Positions 9,526-23,176 are shown, counted from the first letter of the stretch. The stretch is DNA of 64,000 bases from Lates calcarifer (GCF_001640805.2 NC_066855.1:1287660-1351659); one strand, 5' to 3'. The notes: a model not told the origin generated them from the sequence alone. Made by a program: numbers and translations.

Positions 9526-12469
9526 GTGAAACTGAACCAGAACATTTCATATTCTCCATCTATGAGTTTCGTACTGACAGTAAACTCATACTGTCACAAC
9601 ACAAAGAGTTCATTCTGAAGGAGACAATTAAATTCGGAACGTGGCCTATAGATGTAACCGTGGTCTGTTTAAGATGAAACGGCTGCATTCCTGTAACATA
9701 AATAATTATGCTGGTGTTCTTGTCCTGCTCATCTAGAAGCCCAACAGCGGCATGCACACTGGGCCTCAGCAGCTGCTATCCACGCTGATGATTAAAGCCA
9801 TTCCAGGCTCCTCCATCTCCAAGGCCAATGAACTCCAGGGACTGGGGAACGTGTCGAACCGTGGTGGGTTTAGAGCAGAGAGCGACGGCGGAGTGTCTGC
9901 CTGGAGTCATCTTTAACAATGAGAGAGACCAGAGGCTCTGTCAAACGCAGAGATCACAGAGGAGAAACCACGACGTCAACAGGGGACGAATCCAAGTTTC
10001 GAACGGTGTTGTAAGGACAAGGTGGTGGTTGTGTTTTGCTTTGCCAAGTTTACTGAGTTTGGTTTTATTTTATTACCTTGGCAGTTCACAGAGGCTCAGA
10101 CATTAAAGCTGCTCGAGTTAATAGTTCACACTCACGGTGCCAAACGGCAGTGTGAAGTAACCTGTGGTATTTTTAAGGGATTCGCTGCCCAGTGATTACT
10201 TTCTCTGACACCAGTAAACTAAAGATGTTCTTTTAAATTGGCTGGTGAGTTTGGAAGTGCTGGAGAGTTTCAGACATTGTTAGTCTGAATGGAGAGCTTA
10301 CTCACTGTAATAAAACAAACTTTGACATTTAACTCACTTAAATTGTCTTTTTAAAACTGCACGATTATTACAAGTTTTTGCAGCTGAAATGTCAGAAATA
10401 TTATCATTCGTTTGATGTTTTAGGAAACCTAACACATCTAAGACCCATATTCATATTCACAGTTCATGACAGTGTGATCCGAAACAGTTGCAGGTTATAA
10501 AACCAAGAGGATGAGCTGAAAGATGCTAAAACTCTCTGTGGGTTTGTCGCCTTGCACAGCCCCTTTTATATGACACAGTGTCACAGTCAGTTTAACAATA
10601 TATACAAAAATAATACAAGTTCTACCTTATTTTCTCACAAATCGTTTGTGCTATCCATCTAATCATGTTGATAATTTTGATTTCACATTGCGAAGTTATA
10701 AAATATCCACCTCTGCTGCTGCCTCAACATGATGGAGGTGAGTGGAATTTAGTTTGTTCTGCTGAAAGTCTTGAAAATGACAAACTCAGCCGCAGTGTTT
10801 CTTTCCAGAGACAGTCTCCTGGTTACTAAACTGTCAACACTTTTGATAGGGACTATTTGTTTAGCAGAAAGTAATTCCAATATAAACTATTAACAGTGAG
10901 GTCTGTGGATTATCCAGTAAGAAGAACATTTCTGGACAGGCAAATGGAAGTTGAGCTTTCTAAATTTCATTTTTAAAAGTTGTAAAATTCCGCTCACATC
11001 CATTGGACTGAAACTGAAAGTACTTTCATTAGTGGATGCTGTGTCACACTGCGTAGGTGTAGCGATCATGTTGGATTTTTGGCTTCTGTGTCATAACGAT
11101 TGTCAGTGTTATATGTTATCCTTTGATTAACTCTGTCTCTGGACATTCAACACCCTGTGAAAAACGCCACAGGAAAAATGTTGATACAAATCAACACACA
11201 TCCTGCATCCCTTCAGAATTCCCCTGCAATGAATTCCCAAACATAAACACTATCAATTTTCTCTCCGTTTTCGGGCCGGGGTCCAAACCCCGCGGTCTTG
11301 TTCTGTTTGTGTCGTTTCTCCCATCCTGCCCAGATTTGGCCACAAGTGTCTCCTACTTGGAAACAGGAAGACATGAACAGGAGAACATGAACATGACCCT
11401 GACGACAGACATGACTAAGGACGTGTCTACTCGCAGGAATCCCTCCATTTGGTACTGGAAGGTGGAGCTAAGCTCCAGCTGAGTGCACATTCCTTGTCCT
11501 AGAAGGATTACAGTCTGAGGATCCAGTGAAGGCCTTTTTTCCCATTACATAATGCCAGTTCGTTTTTTTCTAAAGATAAAATCCCACGCTAACAGAGACA
11601 ATGTGCAGACCTGCAGTGGTGTCAAATGTCAGCATTCAACCCTCCCAAACAGTCCCTCTGCGCTGCACTGCATCAGCCATCATCACCACCATGTCAATTT
11701 AGCTAAGAGCAGTGTGGTGGGTCTGCCTGTTTGTTCCCCGCGTTCTTGTTTTTCATGTCATTGCTCAAGTGGAAAATCACTGATTTCAAACAAAAACTTT
11801 ACAGGAAGCTGTGAATGGTTCACATCAATTGAGAGGACTCTCCCATGGCATCAGTTAAAGGTCAGCCAGACATCTCGTGTTTGCTTCATGCAGCTCTTCA
11901 ACTGGGTGACGACATCTGTCTTAGTTATATCAGGGGACACAGTGCCATCTACTGTGCTCTGAAGTTTCTGAAGTACTGGTCTTATCATTTGATGATTTAA
12001 TGTTTTGCAGACTGATACAAGTTCCACCATTTGCGTTTGCACCAGTTTAGGAATCTATTTTTCCTGCATTGTTCCTACATGGTGTGTATTTGTTATTTGG
12101 AGAGTTTTTTTTTAATGAAGGGCCAGAAATCCCATCTGACCTTAGAGCTGTAGCATTTTCTTTAAGAGTTCACCTTCACAGATGCAGCTTCATGTCTGCT
12201 TAATCACACCAGTCCTCCAACCCAAACAACCACACAGGTTTGTTGTTTCTACCCTCAGCTACTCATTGGAGTCTACCAGCAGCAGGTGCAACAGACCGTG
12301 GTATCAGTTTGGTCTTTTTTAGGTACAAAAACTAGTTGGTTAGGTTTAAGCAGTGACTGATCATCCACCCCTGTCCCCTCCTAACACAGACTGTAAATAC
12401 AGGTTGTGATAAGCTGCTTGGACAGATGATATATGGGCTCATTGACTGTCTTAGGATCCTTTTGGATCT
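9526..12469. other. Noncoding spacer, no gene recognised
   Basis: Open frames at 9828-10106, 11123-11482 and 11552-11962 (plus strand) lack recognisable domains or paired splice signals. Nothing else stands out. Confidence 0.5.
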
Positions 12470-12850
12470 GGTCCTTTCTTTTTAAAAAGAATCTATGCAC
12501 ATTGGGTTCATTCAGGTTTTCAACAGGTCCAGTTCCCACTGGGTTTGGTCTGGACTTAATTTGGGCTAGCTCCCCCAGTTCTCCTTCCACCTTTGTGTCA
12601 ATAGTTTGGATTTCCTGTTTCAACATGACAATGCCGATGTGCACAAAACAAGGTCCACAAAGAAATAGTTGTTTTGGAAGAACATGAACTCTGACCTCAA
12701 CTCCACCCAACACCTTTGAGATGAACTAGAGCACCAACTGTGAGCCAGACCCAAAGTCACCCAGCATCAGTGTTGGACCTCAATAACATCAAATCCTTGT
12801 GGTTCCAAAATCTGTTGGTTTTTTCCTCATGGTAATGATATTTCACAGTC
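12470..12850 (+). mobile_element. Degenerate Tc1/mariner-like transposase relic (3' half)
   Basis: The stretch reads like the C-terminal half of a fish Tc1-type transposase gene. It includes TTTCAACATGACAATGCC, GTGCACAAAACAAGGTCCA, GGAAGAACATGAACTCTGAC and CTCAACTCCACCC, followed by AACACCTTTGAGATGAACTA and AGAGCACCAACTGTGAGCC. The conceptual peptide keeps the DL(N)..(I)(E)(H)L(W)DELE neighbourhood typical of the DDE catalytic core, but stop codons interrupt it (a TGA replaces the tryptophan of HLWDELE). The 5' half and terminal inverted repeats are not evident, so the copy is truncated and dead. The overlapping 110-aa minus-strand frame is a shadow. Confidence 0.7.
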
Positions 12851-13112
12851 AGAGGAAAACTGCAGCTGTGACATCGGCTTCCATAAGAAATCAACTGAAT
12901 GAAAACCAGTGAAAAGCCATATCCTGTTCAAATGTGAGCAGCTCTGCATGTGCTATGTCACACACACACATAAATATAACTTTCTTTTTAATAAGAAGGC
13001 GGCTGACATCGTAATGCAAAAGATAATCAGTGTTCACCTGCGTTATATCTTTAAAGATGTCTGTCCTCTGTGAGTGTGTGTCCCAAAATCAGTTTAGGAA
13101 ATGGAAATGTGT

Positions 13113-13138
13113 TCTCTCTCTCTCGCTCTCTCTCTCTC
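13113..13138. repeat. (CT)n microsatellite
   Basis: CT units with one CG interruption near 13125. Confidence 0.9.
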
Positions 13139-13740
13139 ACTGTGTCTGTTTCACCTTGTTTTATCCATTTAAAATGCGAGACAAACAACTCAGAGTGACA
13201 AAAACAGAGAGAGAGAAAAACTAATGCAACCACAATAATCCATCCAAAGAGATACGATCTGAAGGGGGCAGTGTTGCACCTGATGTCTTCAGCCTGGATA
13301 GAGGACGAGAGTGTGTAACTGTAACACACAGGAGGTTTGGTTTGGTTGTCACCTCGGAGCGCCTCACACTGTCACTTCGCCAAACTTAAAATAAAAATAA
13401 AGCGTTCACTTCATCATCTGTCCTTCATTTTTGACACTGAAATCACCAGCATTTGATGATGTCCTAATTAGCCAGCTTAATGAGTAATTATATATTGATT
13501 CAGAAAGTTATCAAAGCCAATGTCATCAGGGACACACACACTGAGAGTTTACTGACGCTGTAGCATAGCCCCCAAGCTTTAATTGTAATCATTACAATCA
13601 GCAGCAAAGCACAAATCTTGAGTAGTCCTTTAAATAGACGCAATGACTCAGTAAACACACACAGTGGGTAGTAAAGTGAAATAACAAGAACGCAGTTTCA
13701 AGAAGAGCTGAGTAAACAGAGGAAGAGACAGGAAACAGGC

Positions 13741-13743
<3 letters not shown>

Positions 13744-13782
<39 letters not shown>
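13744..13782. repeat. (GT)n microsatellite, about 19 units
   Basis: A pure GT tract, the longest dinucleotide run in the window, and a candidate polymorphic marker and Z-DNA former. It produces the HTHTHT stretch in a spurious 163-codon minus-strand frame. Confidence 0.97.
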
Positions 13783-13784
<2 letters not shown>

Positions 13785-16700
13785 GGTAATTGAATATCTC
13801 TCCCATGTGAGGATACTGGATTTGATAGAGTCGTGCACCTGATAAAAGTTTACAGGTTGATACAGGATGAACACACTGAGGTTGTACAGTGTGGTGTATG
13901 GGGTGGGGTGTTAGCATGCTGCTCTGGAGGCTGCAGGGATAATGAAAGAGGGATGAAGGAATGACGGATGACAAAAAGCAGAGGAGGATGTGAAGTGAAT
14001 GTATTTTGTAACAGAAGGTATTCCTCCAGCGTATCAGCATGAAATTGTGCTGAGCTAACCTGTCTTTGATTTTGAGTCTAATCATATCACCTTGCATCAT
14101 ATTACTGCAGTGACATAAACACTGGTGCACCTGGTGCACGCTTTGTTCGTACAGAAATCAATGTGAGTTTCACTTGAAGAAAAATCAAGACGAAAGCATA
14201 AAAACACTGAGAAACCTCTTCTAAGTTAAAGCTGGGTGCAAGAATATGAAAAAAAAGGTCCATTGACTTTTTGAAGTCTTCTCATTTTACCTTAACCTGA
14301 GGAGGAGCTGTGAGAGGATCAAAGTTATGTTAAGGCCAAAACGTCTTCAAAAAAAGAGAAAAAAACAAACCTGGTTGAATGATCAACAATAAAATGTTCT
14401 TATACATCAATAACTGTGCAGTTGTCATCACTATATGAAAATTTAACTTGTGTTTCAGTCATTGATAAAGGTGGAGATGCTACGTTTTAATGGAAGGTTT
14501 TAACACAGGGTCAAAAATACACTTTAAATATTTCTATTTCTCTAACAAGAATAAACATCTGTGATAATTTGAATATTTTGTAATAAAATTGGATAAATAC
14601 GCTGAAAAACAACACAGATTATTTGCCATTGGCACTCGGTGTAGTATCAGCTCACAGCAGCAGTTGAACTGAGGTGAGAGTCCAGGATTCTCCAGAGATA
14701 CAAAACACAGATGAGAGGAATAAATCCTGTCACAAATTCATTTCCTGTCCCTGAAATCAGTCCTGATTACAGGTGTCTCCCTCTCCATTATCCTTTCAAT
14801 CATCATGCACAATGAGAGAGGGTGGAGATGAAATCAGACCACATTGTGCTGGAGGTAGAGAGACAATCAGGGAACTCTGACTCACCCAGGTGAGAGTGGA
14901 AAATGGGTCATTCATTCATTTGTCATCCAGCTTTTTCATTTACACTTTTTGTGTAATCCCCCACCTCCCCCTCCCCAACCCCCGCCCCCAACTGTTTGAC
15001 TGACATCTGAAGGTTTACGAATAGGAAAAGATGAGTATGAACTGTGTCTCCGCTTGACACTCGAAACAGAAAATCCCGACATGTTTAGAGATACTTGATG
15101 TGAGAAAATTATTCATGTCATCTGTAGGCTTTGAATAGGAGATTATAAAATGTTATGTGGATGAGGGATGGCATTCCCCGAGCTATTACTACTTCTGAAA
15201 CTCCCCTTAATATTGCATCATTCAAGGATGCGTTTAACATAGAGAGTCTGAATTATAAAGCATGAGTTCTACCCCAACATTTGTCAGTTTTTATGAGTTC
15301 CATATCCCTGCCTCTGTAGTTGATATTATTAATTTTGCATTGTGGTAATGTTAAAGGCTCATTGGCGCTGCATGTAGGCGTACCAGCCAGACGGCAGTAA
15401 TGAAGCAACTTCTGTAAGAGAACAACTCTTTATAACAGCAAGAGGAGGATAACTCCAGACTGCTTCATCAAATATTAATTTTCTCTATGCGGAGGCAGTT
15501 TATATACACTAATTATCACAATAGAAAAGATCCTGACTCTGAGCTCTTTTTTTCTCTGTTAAATGTCCATTATGTGCACTGTTTCGCAAGGTACAATAAT
15601 TATCATAATCAATGAGCTGGGAAAAAAGCGTGACAATTTAATTGAAGTTGGAACTTGCAATCTTGACAGGACAAGTATTCAAACAGTGCTGCAGATCTGA
15701 CAAAAGAATCCCGAGTTGAAGAAACAGTAAAATAAGAGAAAGTATATACAAATACTACATTAAAATGGTGAGAACGCAGATTGCTGCCGACTGAATCCCT
15801 CTCCATGTGTCGGAGCGTCTACGGTGGTCAGGTGATAAAATGGCTTCAACTACAAGAAAACTTTATACTTTTCTATTTGTTATTTACCTGGTTTATACTC
15901 ACTGTATATTTACATATTGTATTTAGCTGTTAATAGCTGACATGTAACAGACTATGAGGCTGTGGCGTCAACGTAAAAAAATAAAATAAAAAGCCTCCAT
16001 TTGGTTCATTTTGTCCATCCTGGGCTACTGTAGAAACATGGCAGACGCCGTGAGAGAGGACCCGCTCCCTATGTAGATATAAATTGCTCGTTCAAATAAA
16101 ACAAAAACACAAAAAAGATTAATTTTAGGTGATTACACACTAATAAAAACATGTTTTTATATATTATATTCCATTACTCCTGACAGAGCTCAGTGTTAGC
16201 TGGCATGTTAGCATGCACAGAAATACACCAAGTGGACTTTGGTACCACCTTCTGACCTTTGTGCTGAAATCTAACAGAAGATTGGAACTGACAGAAGCAA
16301 AAACCTCTAATCATATCCATTTTAAGAATACGTGTCTTACTATTCGTTTCATCACGATTTCATGCAGTTCATGTCATGAGAGAGGAGGAGAGAGTCGAGA
16401 GTGGACTGGAGAGACGAATTGGAAGAAAGGAAGAACGAGAAGAGACTGAGTAGGCAACAAGACAACTGAAGAGGAGAGACATGAAAAGTGGAGAAACAAA
16501 GGAGGACCGACAGCAGTAAGTCATTAGTGCAGACCATCTGAAAAACTTAACATACAAGCCTCTTCATCAGCGTCATTTATCATTCAGCAGATAGCCCCTT
16601 TGCAGCATGAGAGCTCCTTACCGAGGCTTTGGCCCGTATTTCTCAGGCTTGAGATAAAACTAACTGCAGCGTCGGAGATAAGAGGCACAGCCCCACAGAA

Positions 16701-19700
16701 ACAGGTGGGAAGTGTTTCTACATGCTGTGGCTCTGAGCACTTATCTGAAGGGCTGAGAATCACTGAGGTGAAAAGTTTACCACATAAACAATTCACTCCT
16801 TTTCTCTAAAAACAGGCTCTGCATGGTGCAAAACATGAACACAAGCAAACATGTAACCTTCTGCAATCCTGCACCCCCTTCAGTGCACACTGCATTTATC
16901 AGCATCATCCTCAGTCAAGATGATTACGAGTGAATGATGATGAAGTTATACGTTGATGCTGCAGAACATGATAGCAGAGGAACTGTGGCAGCTATCAAAC
17001 TGTAACAGTCTTTGCAATGTTAAATTATCTAAAAGGTGCAAAGTGTCCAAATTTATACAGTAATATTAGTGTCTGAATTTGAGTCACATGATTTTGACTC
17101 GAATGCAGTCTCAAGTCACAAATCGGCAAAATCAAAAACTTTGACTTTAACACCAGAGACTCGTGACTTCTCTTGGACTTTAGCCTTTTGTCTTGAAATA
17201 AGCTGAGAGTTGAGTTTGAATGTTGCACAGAGAATAACTGTCATTTACTGCAAACCAAGTCTATCAGGAATCAGACCGAATGAGACCTAAGTTTATCACA
17301 TTCTGAGAGAAAGACAAAAAACAGATAATAATGAGCGAAACAAAATCTGAATTCCAGCTCTGTTAACCGTTAGAAAGTATTACATCATCTGCGTATGCAC
17401 AAACTCTCCACAGTCCTGCCAGGCTTAAACTCCACAGGGTACTTCTGACTGCAAACATAAAATCAAGTCTTCTATCGTCTTTTTGATTATTATGGGAGAC
17501 CAACAGTAAAGTTGGCCTGACATCGCTACACTTCCTTATTCCATAGTAACAGGACTCTAAACAGAAAGTGTAGGTCGTAAGACGTGGTTTGATAATTTGT
17601 GATTTTAAGCAGTCAGTTCACGTTCTTCATTAAAACCTTTTGAATGATGCCTCCATTTCTTCTGAGCTGCAGCCAGTACAGGTGATGTGTGTGTTTTGCT
17701 GCTCTCCCATGCATTTCCTCTGGTTGTGTGTTATCCTCTCTGGGGATCTTGTGAGTGTCTGGCCGGAGGATTAGCATAAAGATGGGAGAGGGAGAGAGAG
17801 ACAGAGCTGTACACCCACACAGTGTCGAGGTGGTTTACATATCAAATTCACCGACCGACGCCACAGAGGTACAGGGAGGCTGCGAGAAGCCACCAGAAAG
17901 ATACTGAGGACACAACACGGGCCAACAATTATTTAACCTTGTTGTCTCGTACTGAAATTGTTTCTCCTCATTCCTCTGGTGAACCCACACACCATGTGAA
18001 TTTTACTCACCTAATTACGTGTCAGCTATTTTGGTGTTGTAGGAACGAATAACGTCAGACATCTCTCTGATCTTGAGGTGTGAATTTAAAGATGCTGCCT
18101 CACAACATTTTATGCTCGAGCTGCAAACAGCTTGTCTCGTTTTTTTTTTTTAATTAGAATCTAGGCAGTTGAATTTAGGAAATACCAATTTCTTGAATGA
18201 GATGAACAAATCCATTACAAAGACGTCAAACTTATAACATGAAGTACAAAACGTGGTGGATGTAGAGGAGATAATGCTGCGACCCATTATTTCCCCTCAG
18301 CAGCAGAACACAGGACTCTGCTCTCCGACAGATGCAGTGAGATCAGGCCCATTTACTCCTGAAATGAGACGAGTTCAGTATTGATTTGTGATTATTCTCC
18401 CACATCAAGGACGAGACACGTATCGTGCACTCTCACCACGTCACTGGAACGTCAGCATGCTCTGACAGCAACTACTCATGCAGACCTTGATAAATACAGA
18501 TACATTTTTTATGTCGTCTGGCTCCCCCTAAGGAGTGGCTGCAGGCTTTTAATCAACCATCAGCCAACACAAAGTATTCTCTGTACTCTGTTTATACCTG
18601 TGGCAAGAAGACGATTAATGGATTTTTGTCTCTTTTCCCTTGAAAGCACTCTGGGCGCCTTGCTATTCTGAAAACGTCTGTTACCAAGGTCGGGAACATA
18701 TAAACATTGTCTTGAGGAAATGATACTGTAATTGCAAATGTTATTTTGTTTAATGGCAGAAACCTATAGGAAGAAAATTGATCTTAGTGCTACTTGAACG
18801 TCTGGATCGGCTGCGTAAATATGGGTGAACAAAGCTTATCAGCAATTCTTTCTCAAACAACAAACACTCTTGAGTTTCCTGTGAGGACGGTGTTGAATGT
18901 GACGCTGTTCACTGGACAAAAGAGCTGTTTGTACAAATCTCCCTGGTGTGAATGTGTGAAGTGAAACACAGTGTTTATTTGATAACAGCAACTGCCTCAT
19001 TTTCAGATCTCTGAGACTTTATTTAGACCTATAGGGGCTACTTAGTCTCATATTAATTATCTGAGTTCAATTATTTAAGACTTGTCTAATTCCCTATGCT
19101 GAGTATGGACACAGAGATTTCCATAGACAGGAGCTCATGTAAGTTTTATTATCTAATAAAATGAAGTGGGTGGACCCACGGGTTCAAGAAGTTTTATGAC
19201 TGAAATTCCATTTGAAAATCATCGGTGTCTCCCAGCATCAACATGAAGATTCTCCAGGTAATTTAACTATACCATTCATTCATGTCATAGGCCGGAGTTT
19301 TAATTATTTCAACTTTGTCTCCCCATCGGCTAAAAATAATAAGATACAGATGAGTCACTGCTGTGAAGAAGAATCCAGAGGCGTTAATAAGAAGTGTAGC
19401 ACGTTCAGAGCTCTTTTACACTTCTCCAAGTCTGTCAACACAAATGGCTGTTTGACCACAGTAAACCCACATCATCTAATGCTTTTAATACTTTAATGAA
19501 ATCATAAAGTTTCAACAGAAAAAGTTAAACAGTCACAAAAAAAAAACACCCAAACTTTCTTAAATTCAGCCGGGGAGTGGTAGAAATGGATAGACTGCAG
19601 AAGGAAACTGAGCGATCAACAGAGACTTCACCTCGGTGGTGTTTGTTTTGTCTTTCATCTTTTTTGACAGACCCTAAGAACAAACTAAGGCCTAATAATC

Positions 19701-20215
19701 CCCTACAACTAAAGTCAGACACTTTGAAATTACAAACAACAATCACCAACTTCTCTCCCCTTTATTTCCCTTTGTTTCGCTGCCGTTTGATAACCTCCAG
19801 CCCTGAACTGTGATAAGCCAGCGAACAGCTCTCTCTTTGTTTAGCCCCCTTGGGCCTGTTGTTTGGCACGCTCTGATTATGCATGAGGTTTTTTTTTCCT
19901 CCCCTTTTCTTTCATTTTTGTTTGTTCTTGTGTTTATGAGTGGATGTGTTAAAATGTGGGTAAGAACTCTTCACTTACCACACTATATTTATGTTCCATG
20001 TAAAACAGCACTTGCTCTTTACTTTTACTCTTAAGGCGCGACTGCAAATATAGAACGGGAGAATGCAAATCTACAGAAGCTGAAGCTCCACCGCGAAAAA
20101 TAAACTGATGTGCAAATTAAAGTTATATTCTAAATGACAGTATTGTTATTATTAAACGTTGGAGAGTTGGAGCCTCTGCGATGCTCAGATCTCAAACACA
20201 GCTGTCATAGTGCAG

Positions 20216-20554
20216 GGCAACATCCTCCAAAATCAGGCCATGTACCATCCCGCTAACCTGGATCCTTCAGCAGCTGATGAGGACCCCCGACCAGGCTCTC
20301 TCAGAGGGCCACGGCCAGCTCCCCCCCCCCGCCAGGCGTACCATAGGAAGAGTCCAGCAGCGCCCACAGATGTCGACTTCAGAGGAGCAGCCCATCCACA
20401 CCGGAGCTCCTCCATGAAACCAAACCCTCCCTCTCCACATGAGAATGAAGATTATCTGATGCTCCCTCGCTGCAGGCAGAAGAAGCTAATGAATAAATTC
20501 TCCTCTGACCATCACCACTTACAGCTGAAAGCCAATGGTGCATTTAAAATCTGA
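20216..20554 (+). CDS. Putative terminal coding exon, proline-rich protein of unknown family (partial)
   Basis: The frame encodes 112 residues before TGA at 20552-20554. About 17 are proline, including RPAPPPR, which suits SH3-type ligands. Near the C-terminus are SSSMKPNPP and ENEDYLMLPR, an acidic-tyrosine motif resembling a phosphotyrosine docking site, then a basic RCRQKK and the end ANGAFKI. The composition fits a disordered cytoplasmic tail. There is no ATG; the frame stays open leftward. The acceptor could be TAGTGCAG ending at 20215 (used here) or GATGCTCAG ending at 20188, both phase 0 and both with weak pyrimidine tracts. An AATAAA about 300 bases downstream fits a 3' UTR. A C10 run (20321-20330) lies inside the frame. 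I do not recognise the protein, and no upstream exon was found, so a lone chance ORF remains possible. Confidence 0.5.
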   Translation, partial: GNILQNQAMYHPANLDPSAADEDPRPGSLRGPRPAPPPRQAYHRKSPAAPTDVDFRGAAHPHRSSSMKPNPPSPHENEDYLMLPRCRQKKLMNKFSSDHHHLQLKANGAFKI

Positions 20555-20851
20555 AAATGATGCACAAGAAGCTCCCTCTCAGTCTCAGCCACTCATTACT
20601 CTCTCTGCCTACTGAGAGGAGCTACACACCCAGATGAAAATATCCATCAAGTAACGACAGACTGAGACACACTGAATGACGTTAAGGCATTAAGGTCTGT
20701 CTGTCTGTGCACAGGTTTCTGTCCCTCCAACAGAAAATCAATCAGCTCGTTTGATAACTGATTCAGAGCGTCAGACTTTTTGAAGCAATGAAACATCTGG
20801 TTGAAGGTTGTCATACGTGAGAATCTCTAGCTTTTCTTTGACAGAGGTGAA

Positions 20852-20857
20852 AATAAA
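20852..20857 (+). terminator. Polyadenylation signal AATAAA
   Basis: AATAAA lies 298 bases past the stop of the 20.2-kb exon, giving a plausible short 3' UTR. The hexamer is frequent in AT-rich DNA and another lies near 21180, so it supports the gene call only weakly. Confidence 0.3.
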
Positions 20858-23176
20858 ATGAATATATCTTTGGGTTTTAGACTGTTGATTGGAAACAAAC
20901 TAATACAGTTTGCAGAATAATCGATGAACATACTGTTAGTTTCAGCTCTGATGCAGACGTCACCTTAGAACAGATATTATTAATGATTCTTTAACATTTT
21001 ACAAATAATTATTCTATATATACACTGATAGAAAAATATAAACGGATAAATTGGTTGTTAGCTCCAGTTTTAACTGAGCATGTTATAAATTCAACACACT
21101 TTGGGTGAGGAACAGGGGATTCATTTGTAATACTTTATGATACAGCCCATATTTTACACTATAGCTTTGTAGCCAGTGAATAAAAGTAACACTATTCAGA
21201 ATAAAGACGCAAGAGGATTATACTCTTTCTACTAATTCCTACAGGAAACAGTACAAACAATCTTTTTCTTTTTGTGTAATTAAGAAGTCAAAAAGTTATA
21301 TCACAGCCCCACATACTTTATTCTTATGTAAAATAAAAACTGAAGTTTCACTCATTAACAAATGTTTGTATGATGTGCAGGGGGAAATACAATATAAAAA
21401 GGGCACGCTCAGTTTACAGTTTTATATTTGTATGATTTAGAACAAAGTGAGAAAACGTCTATCACATGCTGCAGGTGAACTACTGAACAAACAAACCTTC
21501 TCTCAATCCCCTTCTCTCTTTAATTACACAACAAGAAAACACAATTTATCCCAAACTTCAGTCGTGTTTCCTCGCACTCTACCCTGTGAAGACCCATCAT
21601 TAACACAAATCCTGATCTCCAGCCACAGAATGGAAATGAGAACTAGATAGAAACACCTGAGACCTGAGTCACCCTTGACATTCAGATGTGGTTTGTCAAC
21701 CTCTCTCAGTCTGAGGAGTGTGTGAGGTCTGGGCTCGATGTGTGCGCTGTTGAAAAATCTGATACCGATGTGAGCAAAATCCATTTCTGCGTGTTCTGAC
21801 ACGCTGCTGAAGCCTCAGCGGTCTGCGGCTCAGAGCTTTGGTAAAGCCTCTGTGTTGTGAGAGTGAATCTGTTTGTGCAGCAACGAATGATTGTTTTCAT
21901 GGCTCAACATCTAAGTGGATTATTACCATGCTCCGCAGTGCCACAGAACAAGGGGACCTCAGGGACAGCTTAAGCAGCTCAGGTATTCAGAGTCAGGGTT
22001 TGTCTCAGATGATAACCCCCCCCCCCCGGCTGGCAGCTCGGTCCTGATTAGGATCCATGGCTGCAAACTTTAACCTTCCAAATGGATGTTTTCGTAAGGC
22101 TTCAGCTCTTGGTTTCTCAACCAAAATCCCTGAAGATGAGGAAAAGACCAATTTCCAAATTACAGGTTTGTAGATATATATATATGAAGCTTCATCCTGA
22201 CCTCTGCAACCAGTACAAACTTCAACACATTCACACAGAGAGGCTCCATTTTCAGTGGTCCTCGTCTTGTGGTGAGTACAACTACTTCTTGGTGAACAAC
22301 CGCTGGGCACGGTGACCTTCCACAGTCTCACTGTCACTGTGACATTGCCTGGTAATCAGCAGAGATGCTGCACAAACTGCCAGGCTGAAATGAAACAGTC
22401 GCACCGTGTTTCTCAAACTACAAATGGTCATTTTTACATTTCTGTTCATGCAAAACAACATACAACACATTTTGAAAGGTTTTAAAGGTGTTGGTGATTG
22501 AATTTTTTCCTGCTGATAGTTGTTATGCTAAGCTATGCTAGTTGCCCCCTGGCTGTTGGTTGTCGAACCTTTTATATAACTCTCAAAAAGAAAGTAAACG
22601 AGCTGCTGAACTGCTTCTTTAAATGGAAAAGGAAGACTGCAGCGATGCAGCTGTGTACACTTCAGCGTCTTTTGCTCTTTGTTGGCCTCTGATATATTTC
22701 CCTGTTCCCTCTACAGTATTTAAAATTCAGCGCTCATTTCATTTCATTCAATCATTAAGAGTAAAGCTACCACTGTGCTTATCAACACAGTTAGCTGCAC
22801 CTGTAGCACGCTGCACCTCCGCCACCGTTCATCATCGATTAAATCTGAAGATTACAAAGACGGGGAGACGTCTTATATAAAACCCAAATGAGCAACACTT
22901 CAGTCCACCTTTCTGGGGCAGAAAGTCTGTGGGAAAGTAAAGTTGAAAGAGAATTTGCAACTTGAAGAATCCCCAGCAGCTCAGAGCTGTGGAAGGATGG
23001 TGTTCATTACAGTAGGAGCACAAGGACACGACTTCCTTTGTGTTGGGAATGTGAATACTTTTTCTGACGCTGCCTCTCTGAGCCCGGTGTTTGAACCAGC
23101 ACAAGTCATTCTCCACGCACCCACAGGGACACGGTGGCTTTAAAGAATAATTTCCACAGTGGAATTCACACAAATG

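Larger units (their letters stand above)
12851..20188. other. Noncoding spacer, no gene recognised
   Basis: No exon was recognised. Dinucleotide repeats lie at 13113-13138 and 13744-13782. A weakly purine-rich patch, GAGAGGAGGAGAGAG and similar, lies at 16376-16505. If the exon at 20.2 kb is real, its upstream exons could be hidden here. Confidence 0.5.

Noticed and set aside
12381..12713. 110-codon minus-strand frame
   Set aside because: Shadow of the Tc1/mariner-like relic, which reads on the plus strand.
13648..14139. 163-codon minus-strand frame
   Set aside because: It runs through the (GT)n tract as HTHTHT, shows no domain and no splice context.
17999..18020. Minus-strand TTAG/GTGAGT donor
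   Set aside because: All three phases meet a stop within the only available exon space after the nearest AG.
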